A stretch of 64,000 nucleotides of DNA from Pseudaminobacter sp047739745 (GCF_047739745.1 NZ_JBLLVA010000001.1:124001-188000); one strand, 5' to 3'; numbered from the stretch's first letter, positions 24,948-33,634 are shown. A program made the numbers and translations. Notes: generated by a model from the letters alone, not told the origin.

Positions 24948-26350
24948 AGATGCAGCAGACGATAGGCCTCGTGCATTTCATCGGCATCGGCGGCATCGGC
25001 ATGAGCGGCATTGCCGAGGTGCTCTTCAACCTCGGCTACAAGGTGCAGGGCTCCGACCAGTCCGATGGAGCCAATATCCAGCGGCTTCGCGAAAAGGGCA
25101 TTGAATGCTTCGTCGGCCACCGCGCGGAAAATCTCGGCAAGGCCGAAGTCGTGGTGATCTCGACCGCGATCAAGAAGTCCAATCCGGAACTGATCGCGGC
25201 GCGCGAAAAGCTGCTGCCGATCGTGCGGCGCGCCGAGATGCTGGCCGAGTTGATGCGCTTTCGCCAGTGCGTGGCCATCGGCGGCACGCATGGCAAGACC
25301 ACCACCACCTCGATGGTATCTGCGTTGCTGGATGCCGGCGGTCTTGACCCGACGGTCATCAACGGTGGCATCATCAATGCCTATGGCACCAATGCGCGCA
25401 TGGGCGGCGGCGACTGGATGGTGGTGGAGGCGGACGAGAGCGACGGCACCTTCCTCAAGCTGCCGGCCGATATAGCCGTGGTCACCAATATCGATCCGGA
25501 ACACCTCGACCATTACGGCTCGTTCGACAAGGTGCGGGAAGCTTTTCGCCAGTTCGTGGAGAATGTGCCGTTCTACGGTTTCGGGGTGATGTGCACCGAC
25601 CACGCCGAAGTGCAGGCATTGGTTTCGCGCATCGATGACCGCCGCATCATCACCTATGGCGAGAACACGCAGGCCGATGTGCGCTTTGCCCGCCATCGCA
25701 TGGAAGGTGCGGTTTCGGTCTTCGACGTCGTGATCCGCGATCGCAAGACGGCCGAAGAGACGACGATATCCGACCTGCGCCTGCCGATGCCTGGGAAGCA
25801 CAATGTCTCCAACGCGACGGCTGCAATCGCCGTAGCGCACGAACTAGGGCTTACGCCGGAAAACATCCGGAAAGGCTTGTCGTCCTTCGGCGGCGTCAAG
25901 CGCCGCTTCACCCCAACGGGAAGCTGGAACGGCGTCAGCATTTTCGATGATTACGGCCACCATCCGGTCGAGATCAAAGCGGTGTTGAAGGCGGCGCGCG
26001 ATGCTTGCGAGGGGCGGGTGATCGCCATTGCCCAGCCGCACCGCTTCACGCGCCTGCACGATCTTTTCGACGATTTCGCCGCCTGCTTCAACGATGCCGA
26101 TACGATCATGGTAGCTCCGGTTTATGCCGCCGGCGAGGACCCGATCGATGGCGTCGACTCACAGACGCTCACCTCCCGCATTCGAGCCGGCGGCCATCGA
26201 GACGCGCGCCACATCGATGGCCCGCAGGCGATCGCGCCCATCGTGCGCGAGATTGCAACACCCGGCGACTTCGTCGTTTTCCTCGGCGCGGGCAATATCA
26301 CCCAGTGGGCCTATGCCCTTCCGAAGGAACTTGGCGGGGAGACGGCATGA
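24944..26350 (+). CDS. murC: UDP-N-acetylmuramate: L-alanine ligase
   Basis: The protein has 468 residues. FIGIGGIGMSGIAEV starts the N-terminal domain, and the P-loop is IGGTHGKTTTTSM near 110-122. EADESDGTF and NIDPEHLDHYGSF are conserved, and FDDYGHHPVEI is the MurC C-terminal block. It adds the first amino acid to UDP-MurNAc. The ATG overlaps the murG stop, and its own stop overlaps murB (ATGA). Confidence 0.97.
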   Translation: MKMQQTIGLVHFIGIGGIGMSGIAEVLFNLGYKVQGSDQSDGANIQRLREKGIECFVGHRAENLGKAEVVVISTAIKKSNPELIAAREKLLPIVRRAEMLAELMRFRQCVAIGGTHGKTTTTSMVSALLDAGGLDPTVINGGIINAYGTNARMGGGDWMVVEADESDGTFLKLPADIAVVTNIDPEHLDHYGSFDKVREAFRQFVENVPFYGFGVMCTDHAEVQALVSRIDDRRIITYGENTQADVRFARHRMEGAVSVFDVVIRDRKTAEETTISDLRLPMPGKHNVSNATAAIAVAHELGLTPENIRKGLSSFGGVKRRFTPTGSWNGVSIFDDYGHHPVEIKAVLKAARDACEGRVIAIAQPHRFTRLHDLFDDFAACFNDADTIMVAPVYAAGEDPIDGVDSQTLTSRIRAGGHRDARHIDGPQAIAPIVREIATPGDFVVFLGAGNITQWAYALPKELGGETA

Positions 26351-27312
26351 CGCGCGGCGAGGCGCTGCTTGCGGCACTTGGCGACAGGCTTGCGGGACTG
26401 CGCGGCCGCATCACGCCCGATGCCGAGATGGACAAGATCACCTGGTTTCGCGTCGGCGGACCGGCCGACCTTTTGTTCCAACCCGCCGACGAAGCAGATC
26501 TGGCGGCGTTCCTGAAGGAGCTGCCGCAAGAAATTCCGCTGATGGTAGCCGGCGTCGGCTCAAATCTTCTGGTTCGCGAGGACGGCATCCGCGGCGTGGT
26601 CGTCAGGCTGTCGGCCAAGGGTTTCGGCGAAGCCGAAGCGATCTCGCCGACGCAGATGCGCGCTGGTGCCGCAACGCCTGACAAACGCGTCGCGGCGGTG
26701 GCGCTGGAAGCCGGCATCGGCGGCTTCCACTTCTACCACGGCATTCCGGGCTGCATCGGCGGGGCGTTGCGCATGAATGCCGGTGCCAATGGCGTCGAGA
26801 CGCGCGAGAGGGTGGTCGAGGTGCGAGCGCTCGACCGGCGAGGCAATGTCCACACTCTGTCCAACGCGGATATGGGCTATGCCTACCGGCACAGCTCGGC
26901 TCCCGGCGACCTGATTTTCACCTCGGCGCTGTTCGAGGGCTATGGCGAGGAGCGTGAGCGGATCAGGGCCGAGATGGATGCGGTTCAGCATCATCGCGAG
27001 ACGGTCCAGCCGATCCGCGAAAAGACCGGCGGCTCCACCTTCAAGAATCCGGAAGGAACGTCGGCCTGGAAGGAGATCGACGAGGCCGGATGTCGCGGGT
27101 TGCTGATTGGCGGGGCGCAGATGTCGCCGATGCACTGCAACTTCATGATCAACACCGGCAGTGCCACCGGCTACGACCTCGAATTTCTGGGCGAGACGGT
27201 GCGCGCGCGCGTGCTGGAGCGCTCCGGTATCCGCCTGCATTGGGAGATCAAGCGGATCGGCGACTTCAAGCCGGGCCGGCATGTGCAGGAATTCCTGGGG
27301 CAGATGCTTTAG
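26347..27312 (+). CDS. murB: UDP-N-acetylenolpyruvoylglucosamine reductase
   Basis: The protein has 321 residues, an FAD-dependent enzyme. Family blocks are TWFRVGGPADLL near residue 32, GVGSNLLVREDGIRG, the substrate-binding GIPGCIGGALRMNAG, and GGSTFKNPEG carrying the catalytic serine. It lacks the extra loop of Escherichia coli-type (type I) enzymes and is the shorter type II form. It makes UDP-MurNAc from the MurA product. It ends the tightly packed upstream half of the cluster; a 244-bp regulatory gap follows. Confidence 0.97.
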   Translation: MTRGEALLAALGDRLAGLRGRITPDAEMDKITWFRVGGPADLLFQPADEADLAAFLKELPQEIPLMVAGVGSNLLVREDGIRGVVVRLSAKGFGEAEAISPTQMRAGAATPDKRVAAVALEAGIGGFHFYHGIPGCIGGALRMNAGANGVETRERVVEVRALDRRGNVHTLSNADMGYAYRHSSAPGDLIFTSALFEGYGEERERIRAEMDAVQHHRETVQPIREKTGGSTFKNPEGTSAWKEIDEAGCRGLLIGGAQMSPMHCNFMINTGSATGYDLEFLGETVRARVLERSGIRLHWEIKRIGDFKPGRHVQEFLGQML

Positions 27313-27556
27313 CTGTTTTCGAGCCGTGAGAGGCCGGTCAGCGGTCCTCGTCGGCCTCGGACAGGCGAATTTTTACATAAATTGAATCAACTCGAATCCG
27401 AAGGGCTTGCCACGGAATCAACTCTCTGATTCTTTGGGCTAAAGCGTTTCCTGATTTGAGTCGTTCGACGCGGTCGACGCGTTTTCCGTCTGGGGGGCAA
27501 TCCACCGGAAGACTCGGATTCAATTCAGAAAAAGCACGATTGGGAAGCCCGGGACT
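27313..27556 (+). promoter_or_regulatory. murB-ddl gap with seven GANTC (CcrM) sites
   Basis: This is the largest gap inside the dcw cluster. GANTC occurs at 27384, 27394, 27415, 27428, 27458, 27511 and 27517: seven sites in 138 bp, where about half a site is expected by chance. Near its left end GAGGCCG (27330-27336) and CGGCCTC (27352-27358) can form a weak terminator-like stem. In alphaproteobacteria CcrM methylates GANTC, and GcrA senses that state, so this region probably drives ddl-ftsQ-ftsA-ftsZ in a cell-cycle-dependent way. I cannot place a -10/-35 pair with confidence. Confidence 0.7.
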
Positions 27557-28480
27557 ATGACTAAGCATGTGGCCGTATTGATGGGTGGTTTTTCGTCGGA
27601 ACGGCCAGTTTCGCTTTCGTCCGGAAACGCCTGCGCCGATGCGCTCGAGGCGGTCGGCTATCGAGTGACGCGAATTGATGTCGATCGCGATGTGGGTTCG
27701 GTGCTTGCCGAGTTGCGCCCCGACGTCGTCTTCAACGCCCTGCATGGTCCGTTCGGCGAGGACGGCACGATCCAGGGCATCCTCGAATATCTCGCCATTC
27801 CCTATACGCACTCCGGCGTGCTTGCCTCCGCCCTTGCCATGAACAAGGAGCAGGCCAAGAAGGTCGCCAGGGCGGCCGGCATCCCCGTTGCCGATTCGAA
27901 GGTGATGAGTCGCTTCGCGATCGGGGCCGAGCATCCGATGCGCCCGCCTTATGTGGTCAAGCCGGTAAGCGAGGGTTCGAGCTTCGGTGTGGTCATCGTC
28001 AAGGAGGATCAGTCGCATCCGCCGCAGGTGATCGCGTCTCGGGAGTGGAGGTATGGCGACGCGGTGATGGTGGAACGCTACGTGCATGGGCGCGAGCTGA
28101 CCTGCGCCGTGATGGGCGATGTGGCGCTCGGCGTTACCGAGATTATTCCGACCGGTCATTCCTTCTACGATTACGATTCGAAATACGCCGCCGGTGGATC
28201 AAAACACGAGTGTCCGGCTAAAATTTCACTAAATATTTACCAAAAAATACAGACACTGGCGCTCAAGGCTCATCAAGCAATTGGGTGCCGGGGCGTTTCC
28301 CGGTCGGACTTCCGCTACGACGACCGTCATTCCGAAAATGGCGAGCTCATCTGGCTCGAGGTGAATACCCAGCCGGGTATGACGCCGACGTCGCTGGTGC
28401 CCGAAATCGCCGCTGAGGCCGGGCATTCGTTTGGCGAGCTTTTGAGTTGGATGGTGGAGGACGCTTCGTGTTCGCGTTGA
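27557..28480 (+). CDS. ddl: D-alanine: D-alanine ligase (DdlB)
   Basis: The protein has 307 residues with an ATP-grasp fold. N-terminal VLMGGFSSERPVSL, the HGPFGEDGTIQG loop, KPVSEGSSFGV for ATP binding, and WLEVNTQPGMTPTSL with the metal ligands near the C-terminus are all present. It makes D-Ala-D-Ala for MurF. A stretch within the gene (28218-28252) is strikingly AT-rich and contains TAAA-N7-TAAA; it may host a promoter element for ftsQ. Its stop lies 13 bp inside ftsQ. Confidence 0.96.
   Translation: MTKHVAVLMGGFSSERPVSLSSGNACADALEAVGYRVTRIDVDRDVGSVLAELRPDVVFNALHGPFGEDGTIQGILEYLAIPYTHSGVLASALAMNKEQAKKVARAAGIPVADSKVMSRFAIGAEHPMRPPYVVKPVSEGSSFGVVIVKEDQSHPPQVIASREWRYGDAVMVERYVHGRELTCAVMGDVALGVTEIIPTGHSFYDYDSKYAAGGSKHECPAKISLNIYQKIQTLALKAHQAIGCRGVSRSDFRYDDRHSENGELIWLEVNTQPGMTPTSLVPEIAAEAGHSFGELLSWMVEDASCSR
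28219..28233 (-). promoter_or_regulatory. CtrA-like TTTA-N7-TTTA inside ddl
   Basis: TAAA at 28219-28222 and 28230-28233 are seven bases apart (read on the minus strand as TTTA-N7-TTTA), one mismatch per half-site from the CtrA consensus. It lies in an AT-rich island 235-250 bp upstream of the ftsQ start. In Caulobacter the ftsQA promoter is CtrA-controlled, but the match here is weak. Confidence 0.3.
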
Positions 28481-29403
28481 AGTCGGGTCAGGTCAGGAAG
28501 ACGGGGGCGATCGGTTCGAGCCTGCTCGGCTTGTCCGGTGATGGCTTCGTGCTTCCGCGCTGGCTGCGCCGTCCTGCGCGTCTTGCCGCGCGGCTCGGGC
28601 AAGGCGATTTTTCGCCGCCGCCTTTTTCGGCGACGATCGCCTCGGCCATTCTGCTGGCGTCCAGCGGTTTCTACGGCGCTTATGTCGGCGGACACATGCC
28701 GGCGGTGGTTCAGGCGATCACTGCCCGAAGCGGTTTTGCGGTCGATCAGATCCGGGTGATCGGTCATCACGAGACCTCGGAGATCGACGTCCTCGGCAGG
28801 CTGGAGCTAGACGGCTGGACCTCGCTGATCGGCTTCGATGCCGATAAGGCGCGTACGCGGGTTGCGGAGCTGCCTTGGGTTACGGATGTGTCCGTTCGCA
28901 AGATCTATCCTGATGCGCTGGAAGTGAAGATCGAGGAGCGCAAGCCCTTCGCGATCTGGCAGCATGGCAGTCAACTCGCCGTCATCGAGGAAAACGGCAA
29001 TGTGATCGTGCCGTTCTCGAACAGCCGTCACGCCAACCTTCCGCTGGTGATCGGCTATGGCGCGGCGAACCATGCCTCTGCCTTCCTCGCGAAAGTCAGG
29101 AAATATCCGGAGCTTGCGGCGCGCGTGAAGGGCTACATCCGCGTGTCGGAGCGGCGTTGGGATCTTCGGCTGGAAAATGGCATCACCGTGAAGCTGCCGG
29201 AGCGCGGGGCGGATAAGGCGCTTGCCGACCTGGTGACGATGGACCGCGATGTGGGCCTGCTTTCGCGTGACATAGCCGCCGTCGATATGCGGTTGTCCGA
29301 TCGGCTGGTCGTGCAATTGACGCCGGAAGCCGTCGAGCGCCGCGAGGCGTCGCTCAAGGAGGGCGCTAAAGCGCCGAAGGCCAGTGCGGAGAAGCGGATA
29401 TGA
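28468..29403 (+). CDS. ftsQ: Cell division protein FtsQ
   Basis: The protein has 311 residues from a GTG start. GGTGGAGG at 28453-28460 is seven bases upstream, which decides this start over a TTG at 28447. A cytoplasmic part of about 50 residues leads to a membrane segment near 54-76, then a POTRA domain (VDQIRVIGHHETSEIDVL to KIYPDALEVKIEERKPFAIW) and the periplasmic FtsQ domain. It links FtsA/FtsZ-side proteins to FtsL-FtsB. It overlaps ddl by 13 bp and ftsA by 4 bp. Confidence 0.94.
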   Translation: MFALKSGQVRKTGAIGSSLLGLSGDGFVLPRWLRRPARLAARLGQGDFSPPPFSATIASAILLASSGFYGAYVGGHMPAVVQAITARSGFAVDQIRVIGHHETSEIDVLGRLELDGWTSLIGFDADKARTRVAELPWVTDVSVRKIYPDALEVKIEERKPFAIWQHGSQLAVIEENGNVIVPFSNSRHANLPLVIGYGAANHASAFLAKVRKYPELAARVKGYIRVSERRWDLRLENGITVKLPERGADKALADLVTMDRDVGLLSRDIAAVDMRLSDRLVVQLTPEAVERREASLKEGAKAPKASAEKRI

Positions 29404-30710
29404 GCTTGCTCGGCGGTCAAAAGGACGGTTCGGCCAGGCGCTCAGGCATCGTCACCGTGCTCGATGTCGGTTCGAGCAAGGTGTGCTGCGTCGTTGCCAG
29501 TCTGAAGCCGAGCGCGGAAAGCCACCTGCTGCGCGGTCGCACGCACCAGGCGCGGGTGATCGGCATCGGCCACCAGAAATCCCAGGGCGTGAAGTCGGGC
29601 GTGGTTGTCGATCTCGATCGTGCCGAACATGCAATTCGTCTCGCGGTCGATGCCGCCGAGCGGATGGCCGGGCTCACGGTCGATTCCCTGATCGTCAATC
29701 TGACGGCGGGCCGTCTCAAGAGTGAAGTGTTCTCCGCCACGATCAATCTCGGCGGCCACGAGGCGGGCGCCGGCGACATAAAGCGCGTGCTTGCGGCGGG
29801 CGCAAAGCAGGCGCTGAAGGCGGAACGCGAGGTCGTCCATTCCCTTCCGGTGGCGTTCTCGCTCGATGCCGAGCGCGGCGTGCGTGATCCGCGCGGCATG
29901 GTCGGCGACACGCTCGGTGTCGATATGCATGTGCTGACGGGCGATTCCGCGCCGTTGCGCAATCTCGAACTCTGTATCAACCGCTCGCATCTGTCGGTGG
30001 AGCGGCTGGTGGCGACGCCCTATGCAAGTGGCCTTGCCGCTCTCGTCGACGATGAGCTGGAAATGGGGGCCGCGTGTCTCGATATGGGTGGCGGCACCAC
30101 CACGCTCTCGGTTTTCGCGGACGGGAAATTCGTCCATGCCGACGCAATCCCGATCGGCGGCCACCATGTGACGATGGACCTGGCGAAGGGGCTTTCGACG
30201 CGGCTGGAAGACGCCGAGCGACTGAAGGTGATGCATGGCTCCGCGCTCACCGGCAGTGCGGACGACCGCGACCTCGTCACGGTCCAGCCGATCGGCGCGG
30301 ATGACGCGGAAGTGCCGCTGCAGGTTCCCCGTTCGGTCATGACGCGGATCATACGCGCGCGGATCGAGGAGACGCTGGAACTGCTGCGCGACCGGCTGAA
30401 CAACTCGGGCTATGGCAGTGCGGTCGGAAAGCGCGTCGTGCTGACGGGCGGCGCAAGCCAGCTTGCCGGCCTGCCGGAGGCGGCGCGCCGGATTCTGGGG
30501 CGCAATGTGCGTATCGGCAGGCCGCTCGGCGTGGCGGGCCTGCCGGTGGCAGCGAAGGGGCCTGCATTCGCAACGGCGGTCGGCCTCCTGATCTACCCGC
30601 AGGTGGCGGATTTCGAAATCAGCCAGGCAAGCGGTTTTTCCAGGATGCGCATGACCGGAACCGGGGGGAAATTGTATCGCATGGGCCAGTGGTTGAGAGA
30701 GAGTTTCTAG
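29400..30710 (+). CDS. ftsA: Cell division protein FtsA
   Basis: The protein has 436 residues with an actin-like ATPase fold. Phosphate-binding loops are TVLDVGSSKVCCVV near residue 19 and CLDMGGGTTTLSVF near 228, and VVLTGGASQLAGL is near 355. The C-terminus ends in a helix with basic and aromatic residues (LYRMGQWLRESF), as expected for the membrane-targeting amphipathic helix that tethers FtsZ. The ATG overlaps the ftsQ stop. Confidence 0.96.
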   Translation: MSLLGGQKDGSARRSGIVTVLDVGSSKVCCVVASLKPSAESHLLRGRTHQARVIGIGHQKSQGVKSGVVVDLDRAEHAIRLAVDAAERMAGLTVDSLIVNLTAGRLKSEVFSATINLGGHEAGAGDIKRVLAAGAKQALKAEREVVHSLPVAFSLDAERGVRDPRGMVGDTLGVDMHVLTGDSAPLRNLELCINRSHLSVERLVATPYASGLAALVDDELEMGAACLDMGGGTTTLSVFADGKFVHADAIPIGGHHVTMDLAKGLSTRLEDAERLKVMHGSALTGSADDRDLVTVQPIGADDAEVPLQVPRSVMTRIIRARIEETLELLRDRLNNSGYGSAVGKRVVLTGGASQLAGLPEAARRILGRNVRIGRPLGVAGLPVAAKGPAFATAVGLLIYPQVADFEISQASGFSRMRMTGTGGKLYRMGQWLRESF

Positions 30711-30780
30711 AGTTTGACGGGGACAGCCCCATAGGCGGCCGCAGCGGCGAAGCGGCGGGAAAGGCAAAAGGACGAGAACA

Positions 30781-32412
30781 ATGACGATCAATCTGCAGAA
30801 GCCGGACATCACCGAGCTCAAGCCGCGCATCACCGTGTTCGGTGTCGGCGGCGGCGGCGGCAATGCCGTGAACAACATGATTACGGCGGGCCTTCGCGGC
30901 GTCGAGTTCGTCGTGGCCAATACCGATGCGCAGGCGCTGACCACGTCGAAGGCCGAGCGCCTGATCCAGCTTGGCGCGCATGTCACCGAGGGTCTGGGCG
31001 CCGGTTCGCAGCCCGAAGTCGGCCGGGCGGCTGCCGAGGAATGCATCGACGAGATCATCGATCATCTGTCGAACACGCATATGTGCTTCGTCACTGCCGG
31101 CATGGGCGGCGGCACCGGCACGGGCGCTGCTCCGGTCGTGGCGCGCGCAGCGCGCGAGAAGGGCATCCTCACCGTCGGCGTCGTCACCAAGCCGTTCCAC
31201 TTCGAGGGCCAGCGCCGCATGAAGACGGCCGACATGGGCATCGAAGAGCTGCAGAAATGCGTCGACACGCTGATCGTCATTCCGAACCAGAACCTGTTCC
31301 GGCTCGCCAATGACAAGACCACCTTCGCCGACGCCTTCGCGATGGCCGACCAGGTGCTCTATTCGGGTGTCGCCTGCATTACCGATCTGATGGTCAAGGA
31401 AGGCCTGATCAACCTCGATTTCGCCGATGTCCGCTCGGTCATGCGCGAAATGGGCAAGGCGATGATGGGCACCGGCGAGGCTTCGGGCGAGGGCCGGGCA
31501 ATGGCCGCCGCGGAAGCCGCGATCGCCAATCCGCTGCTCGACGAAACCTCGATGAAGGGCGCCAAGGGCCTGCTGATCTCGATCACCGGCGGCCGCGATC
31601 TCACCCTGTTCGAGGTCGACGAGGCGGCAACCCGCATCCGGGAGGAAGTCGATCAGGACGCCAACATCATCCTTGGCGCGACCTTCGACGAGGAACTGGA
31701 AGGCGTCATCCGCGTCTCGGTTGTTGCGACCGGCATCGACAAGACCGCCGCAGAAATCGCGGCCGCCCCGATTGCCATTCGCGCGCCGCAGAAGCCGGTC
31801 ATCCGGCAGGCCGCCCCGACGCATGAGCAGATCGCGGAGCCTCGCGCGGCCGATCCTGTCGCCGAGGCAATCCGCCAGGCCGAATCGAACGCTGCAGCCG
31901 CGCCGCGCCCGGCACCAGCGGATGATTTTCGTCCGCAAAGCAAGCTGTTCCAGTCGCCTCCACCACCAGCTCCCCAGCCGCACCCAGTGATGGCGGCGCC
32001 GGCGCCCGCGCCGGCTCCTGCTCCGGTACAGCAGCGTGAGCCGCAGCAACCGGTGGCTGCCCAGCCGAGAATGCCCCGCGTGGAGGACTTTCCGCCGCTC
32101 GTGAAGGCCACGGTAGAGGCCAGGGCGCGTCCCGCGGAGCAGGAGAGCGGCCCGATGGGCCTGCTCAAGCGCTTGACCAACGGCCTGACACGGCGTGAAG
32201 AAGAGCCCGCCCGCCTGCAGCCGGCACAACCGCGCGAACCGAAGCTGCGTCAGGCACCCGACGCCCGTCGGGTCGTCAGCCAGGACCCGCAGCTTTATGC
32301 GCCACGTCGCGGCCAGCTTGACGAGCACGGCCGGCTCGCGCCTCATGCCCGCGCACAGCAGGAAGACGATCAGTTGGAGATTCCCGCTTTCCTGCGCAGG
32401 CAGGCAAACTGA
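30781..32412 (+). CDS. ftsZ: Cell division GTPase FtsZ, long-linker form
   Basis: The protein has 543 residues, much longer than Escherichia coli FtsZ (383) and typical of the main rhizobial FtsZ. The GTPase domain covers about 1-320 with the tubulin signature GGGTGTG (110-116). A Pro/Ala/Gln-rich disordered linker of about 190 residues follows. The conserved C-terminal peptide EIPAFLRR, which binds FtsA and other partners, is near the end. It polymerises into the division ring. A 70-bp leader separates it from ftsA, and a terminator follows at 32441-32470. Confidence 0.98.
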   Translation: MTINLQKPDITELKPRITVFGVGGGGGNAVNNMITAGLRGVEFVVANTDAQALTTSKAERLIQLGAHVTEGLGAGSQPEVGRAAAEECIDEIIDHLSNTHMCFVTAGMGGGTGTGAAPVVARAAREKGILTVGVVTKPFHFEGQRRMKTADMGIEELQKCVDTLIVIPNQNLFRLANDKTTFADAFAMADQVLYSGVACITDLMVKEGLINLDFADVRSVMREMGKAMMGTGEASGEGRAMAAAEAAIANPLLDETSMKGAKGLLISITGGRDLTLFEVDEAATRIREEVDQDANIILGATFDEELEGVIRVSVVATGIDKTAAEIAAAPIAIRAPQKPVIRQAAPTHEQIAEPRAADPVAEAIRQAESNAAAAPRPAPADDFRPQSKLFQSPPPPAPQPHPVMAAPAPAPAPAPVQQREPQQPVAAQPRMPRVEDFPPLVKATVEARARPAEQESGPMGLLKRLTNGLTRREEEPARLQPAQPREPKLRQAPDARRVVSQDPQLYAPRRGQLDEHGRLAPHARAQQEDDQLEIPAFLRRQAN

Positions 32413-32416
32413 ACTG

Positions 32417-32441
32417 TTAACGGAATTTAACAGCTATTAAC
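32417..32441. repeat. Three TTAAC repeats at 10-bp spacing
   Basis: TTAAC starts at 32417, 32427 and 32437, immediately after the ftsZ stop. The 10-bp period places all copies on one DNA face. TTAAC resembles a CtrA half-site, but CtrA pairs normally have an 11-bp period (seven-base spacer), so the binding factor is uncertain. Confidence 0.6.
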
Positions 32442-32470
32442 GGGCGGGCGTTTCAGCGCCTGCCCGTTTT
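32441..32470 (+). terminator. Rho-independent terminator after ftsZ
   Basis: CGGGCGGGCG (32441-32450) pairs with CGCCTGCCCG (32457-32466), one G-T pair, six-base loop, followed by TTTT. It separates the dcw transcript from lpxC. Confidence 0.85.
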
Positions 32471-32686
32471 GGTTAAAAGACAAGGAAAACAGGAGCTTGA
32501 ATAGAAATACGCATGCCGTTTCCCGTAACATGGAGTAAAAAACCGTGATTTGGAGTCTTTCGGGCGCGTCACTATCCTTATATGCACATCGACTCGGCGC
32601 TTGGGAATCTTCGGGGAGGCGTTCCTACCCGCCGTTATTTTCCGCGCTCCGTCGAGCTGGTGCGCCGGGCCAGAGCTAGCGGGCGC

Positions 32687-33634
32687 ATGGGGATTCATTT
32701 GCACGAATATCAAACGACTCTGAAATCGCGTGCAACGCTTTCGGGCTTCGGCGTGCATAGCGGCAAACCTGTATCCATGCACTTCCTGCCGGCCGATGCC
32801 GATACCGGTATCGTGTTCCAGTATGCGGGTGAGGGTGCGGCGCGTAGGGAATTGCGCGCCCTCTTCTCGGAAGTCGGCAGCACCGATCTCTGCACCATGT
32901 TGGGTGATCCCGCAGGCCACCACGTGGCAACCGTCGAGCATGTGATGGGAGCGCTGCTCGGCATCGGGGTCGACAATGTCGTGATCGAGATCGACGGCAG
33001 CGAGGTGCCGATCCTCGACGGCAGCGCCGCGGCTTTCGTCGAAGCGTTCGACCAGGCCGGCCTTGAAATGCTGCCGGTCAAGCGCCGCTATATCCACGTT
33101 CTGAAGCCGGTGCGAATCGAATCCGGCGCGTCATGGGCCGAGTTCCGGCCCTATGTCGGAACGCGCTTCGAAGTGGAGATCGATTTCGAGACGCCGGCGA
33201 TCGGCCGCCAGTCTTTCGCCGCCGACATCAACGCCGAAACCTTCCGCAAGGAGATCGCGCGCGCCCGCACCTTCGGCTTCATGAAGGATGTCGAGCGCCT
33301 CTGGGCCGCCGGCTATGCCCTCGGCTCGTCGCTGGAGAATTCGGTGGTTATCGGCGACGACGGGCGCGTCATCAACATGGAAGGCCTCCGCTATCCGAAC
33401 GAATTCGCGCGCCACAAGCTGCTTGATGCAATGGGAGACCTTGCGCTTGCGGGCGCGCGCTTCATCGGCTGCTTCCGCTCCTATCGGGGCGGGCACAGGC
33501 TCAACGCCGCTGCCCTGCGGCGACTTTTGTCCGACGGATCGGCCTTCCAGATCGTGGAGACGCGTCGAGAGCGCGGGCGCTCGTCCGAGATGATCGCCGT
33601 CAATGCGCCGGCCAATGCGCCGTGGGCGCTTTAG
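32687..33634 (+). CDS. lpxC: UDP-3-O-acyl-N-acetylglucosamine deacetylase LpxC
   Basis: The protein has 315 residues, the usual size. SGFGVHSGKPV near the start, the zinc-binding HHVATVEHVMGAL, the EIDGSEVPILDGS loop, and a C-terminal RHKLLDAMGDLAL carrying further metal and catalytic residues are all present. It performs the first committed step of lipid A synthesis. I chose ATG 32687 (MGIHLHEYQ) because family similarity begins there; a longer frame from 32582 has no family match. Four GANTC sites lie between 32553 and 32720 around this start. Confidence 0.96.
   Translation: MGIHLHEYQTTLKSRATLSGFGVHSGKPVSMHFLPADADTGIVFQYAGEGAARRELRALFSEVGSTDLCTMLGDPAGHHVATVEHVMGALLGIGVDNVVIEIDGSEVPILDGSAAAFVEAFDQAGLEMLPVKRRYIHVLKPVRIESGASWAEFRPYVGTRFEVEIDFETPAIGRQSFAADINAETFRKEIARARTFGFMKDVERLWAAGYALGSSLENSVVIGDDGRVINMEGLRYPNEFARHKLLDAMGDLALAGARFIGCFRSYRGGHRLNAAALRRLLSDGSAFQIVETRRERGRSSEMIAVNAPANAPWAL

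Noticed and set aside
30781..32412. Unusually long FtsZ as a novel variant
   Set aside because: Long Pro/Gln-rich linkers are normal for the main rhizobial FtsZ; the GTPase domain and C-terminal peptide are standard.
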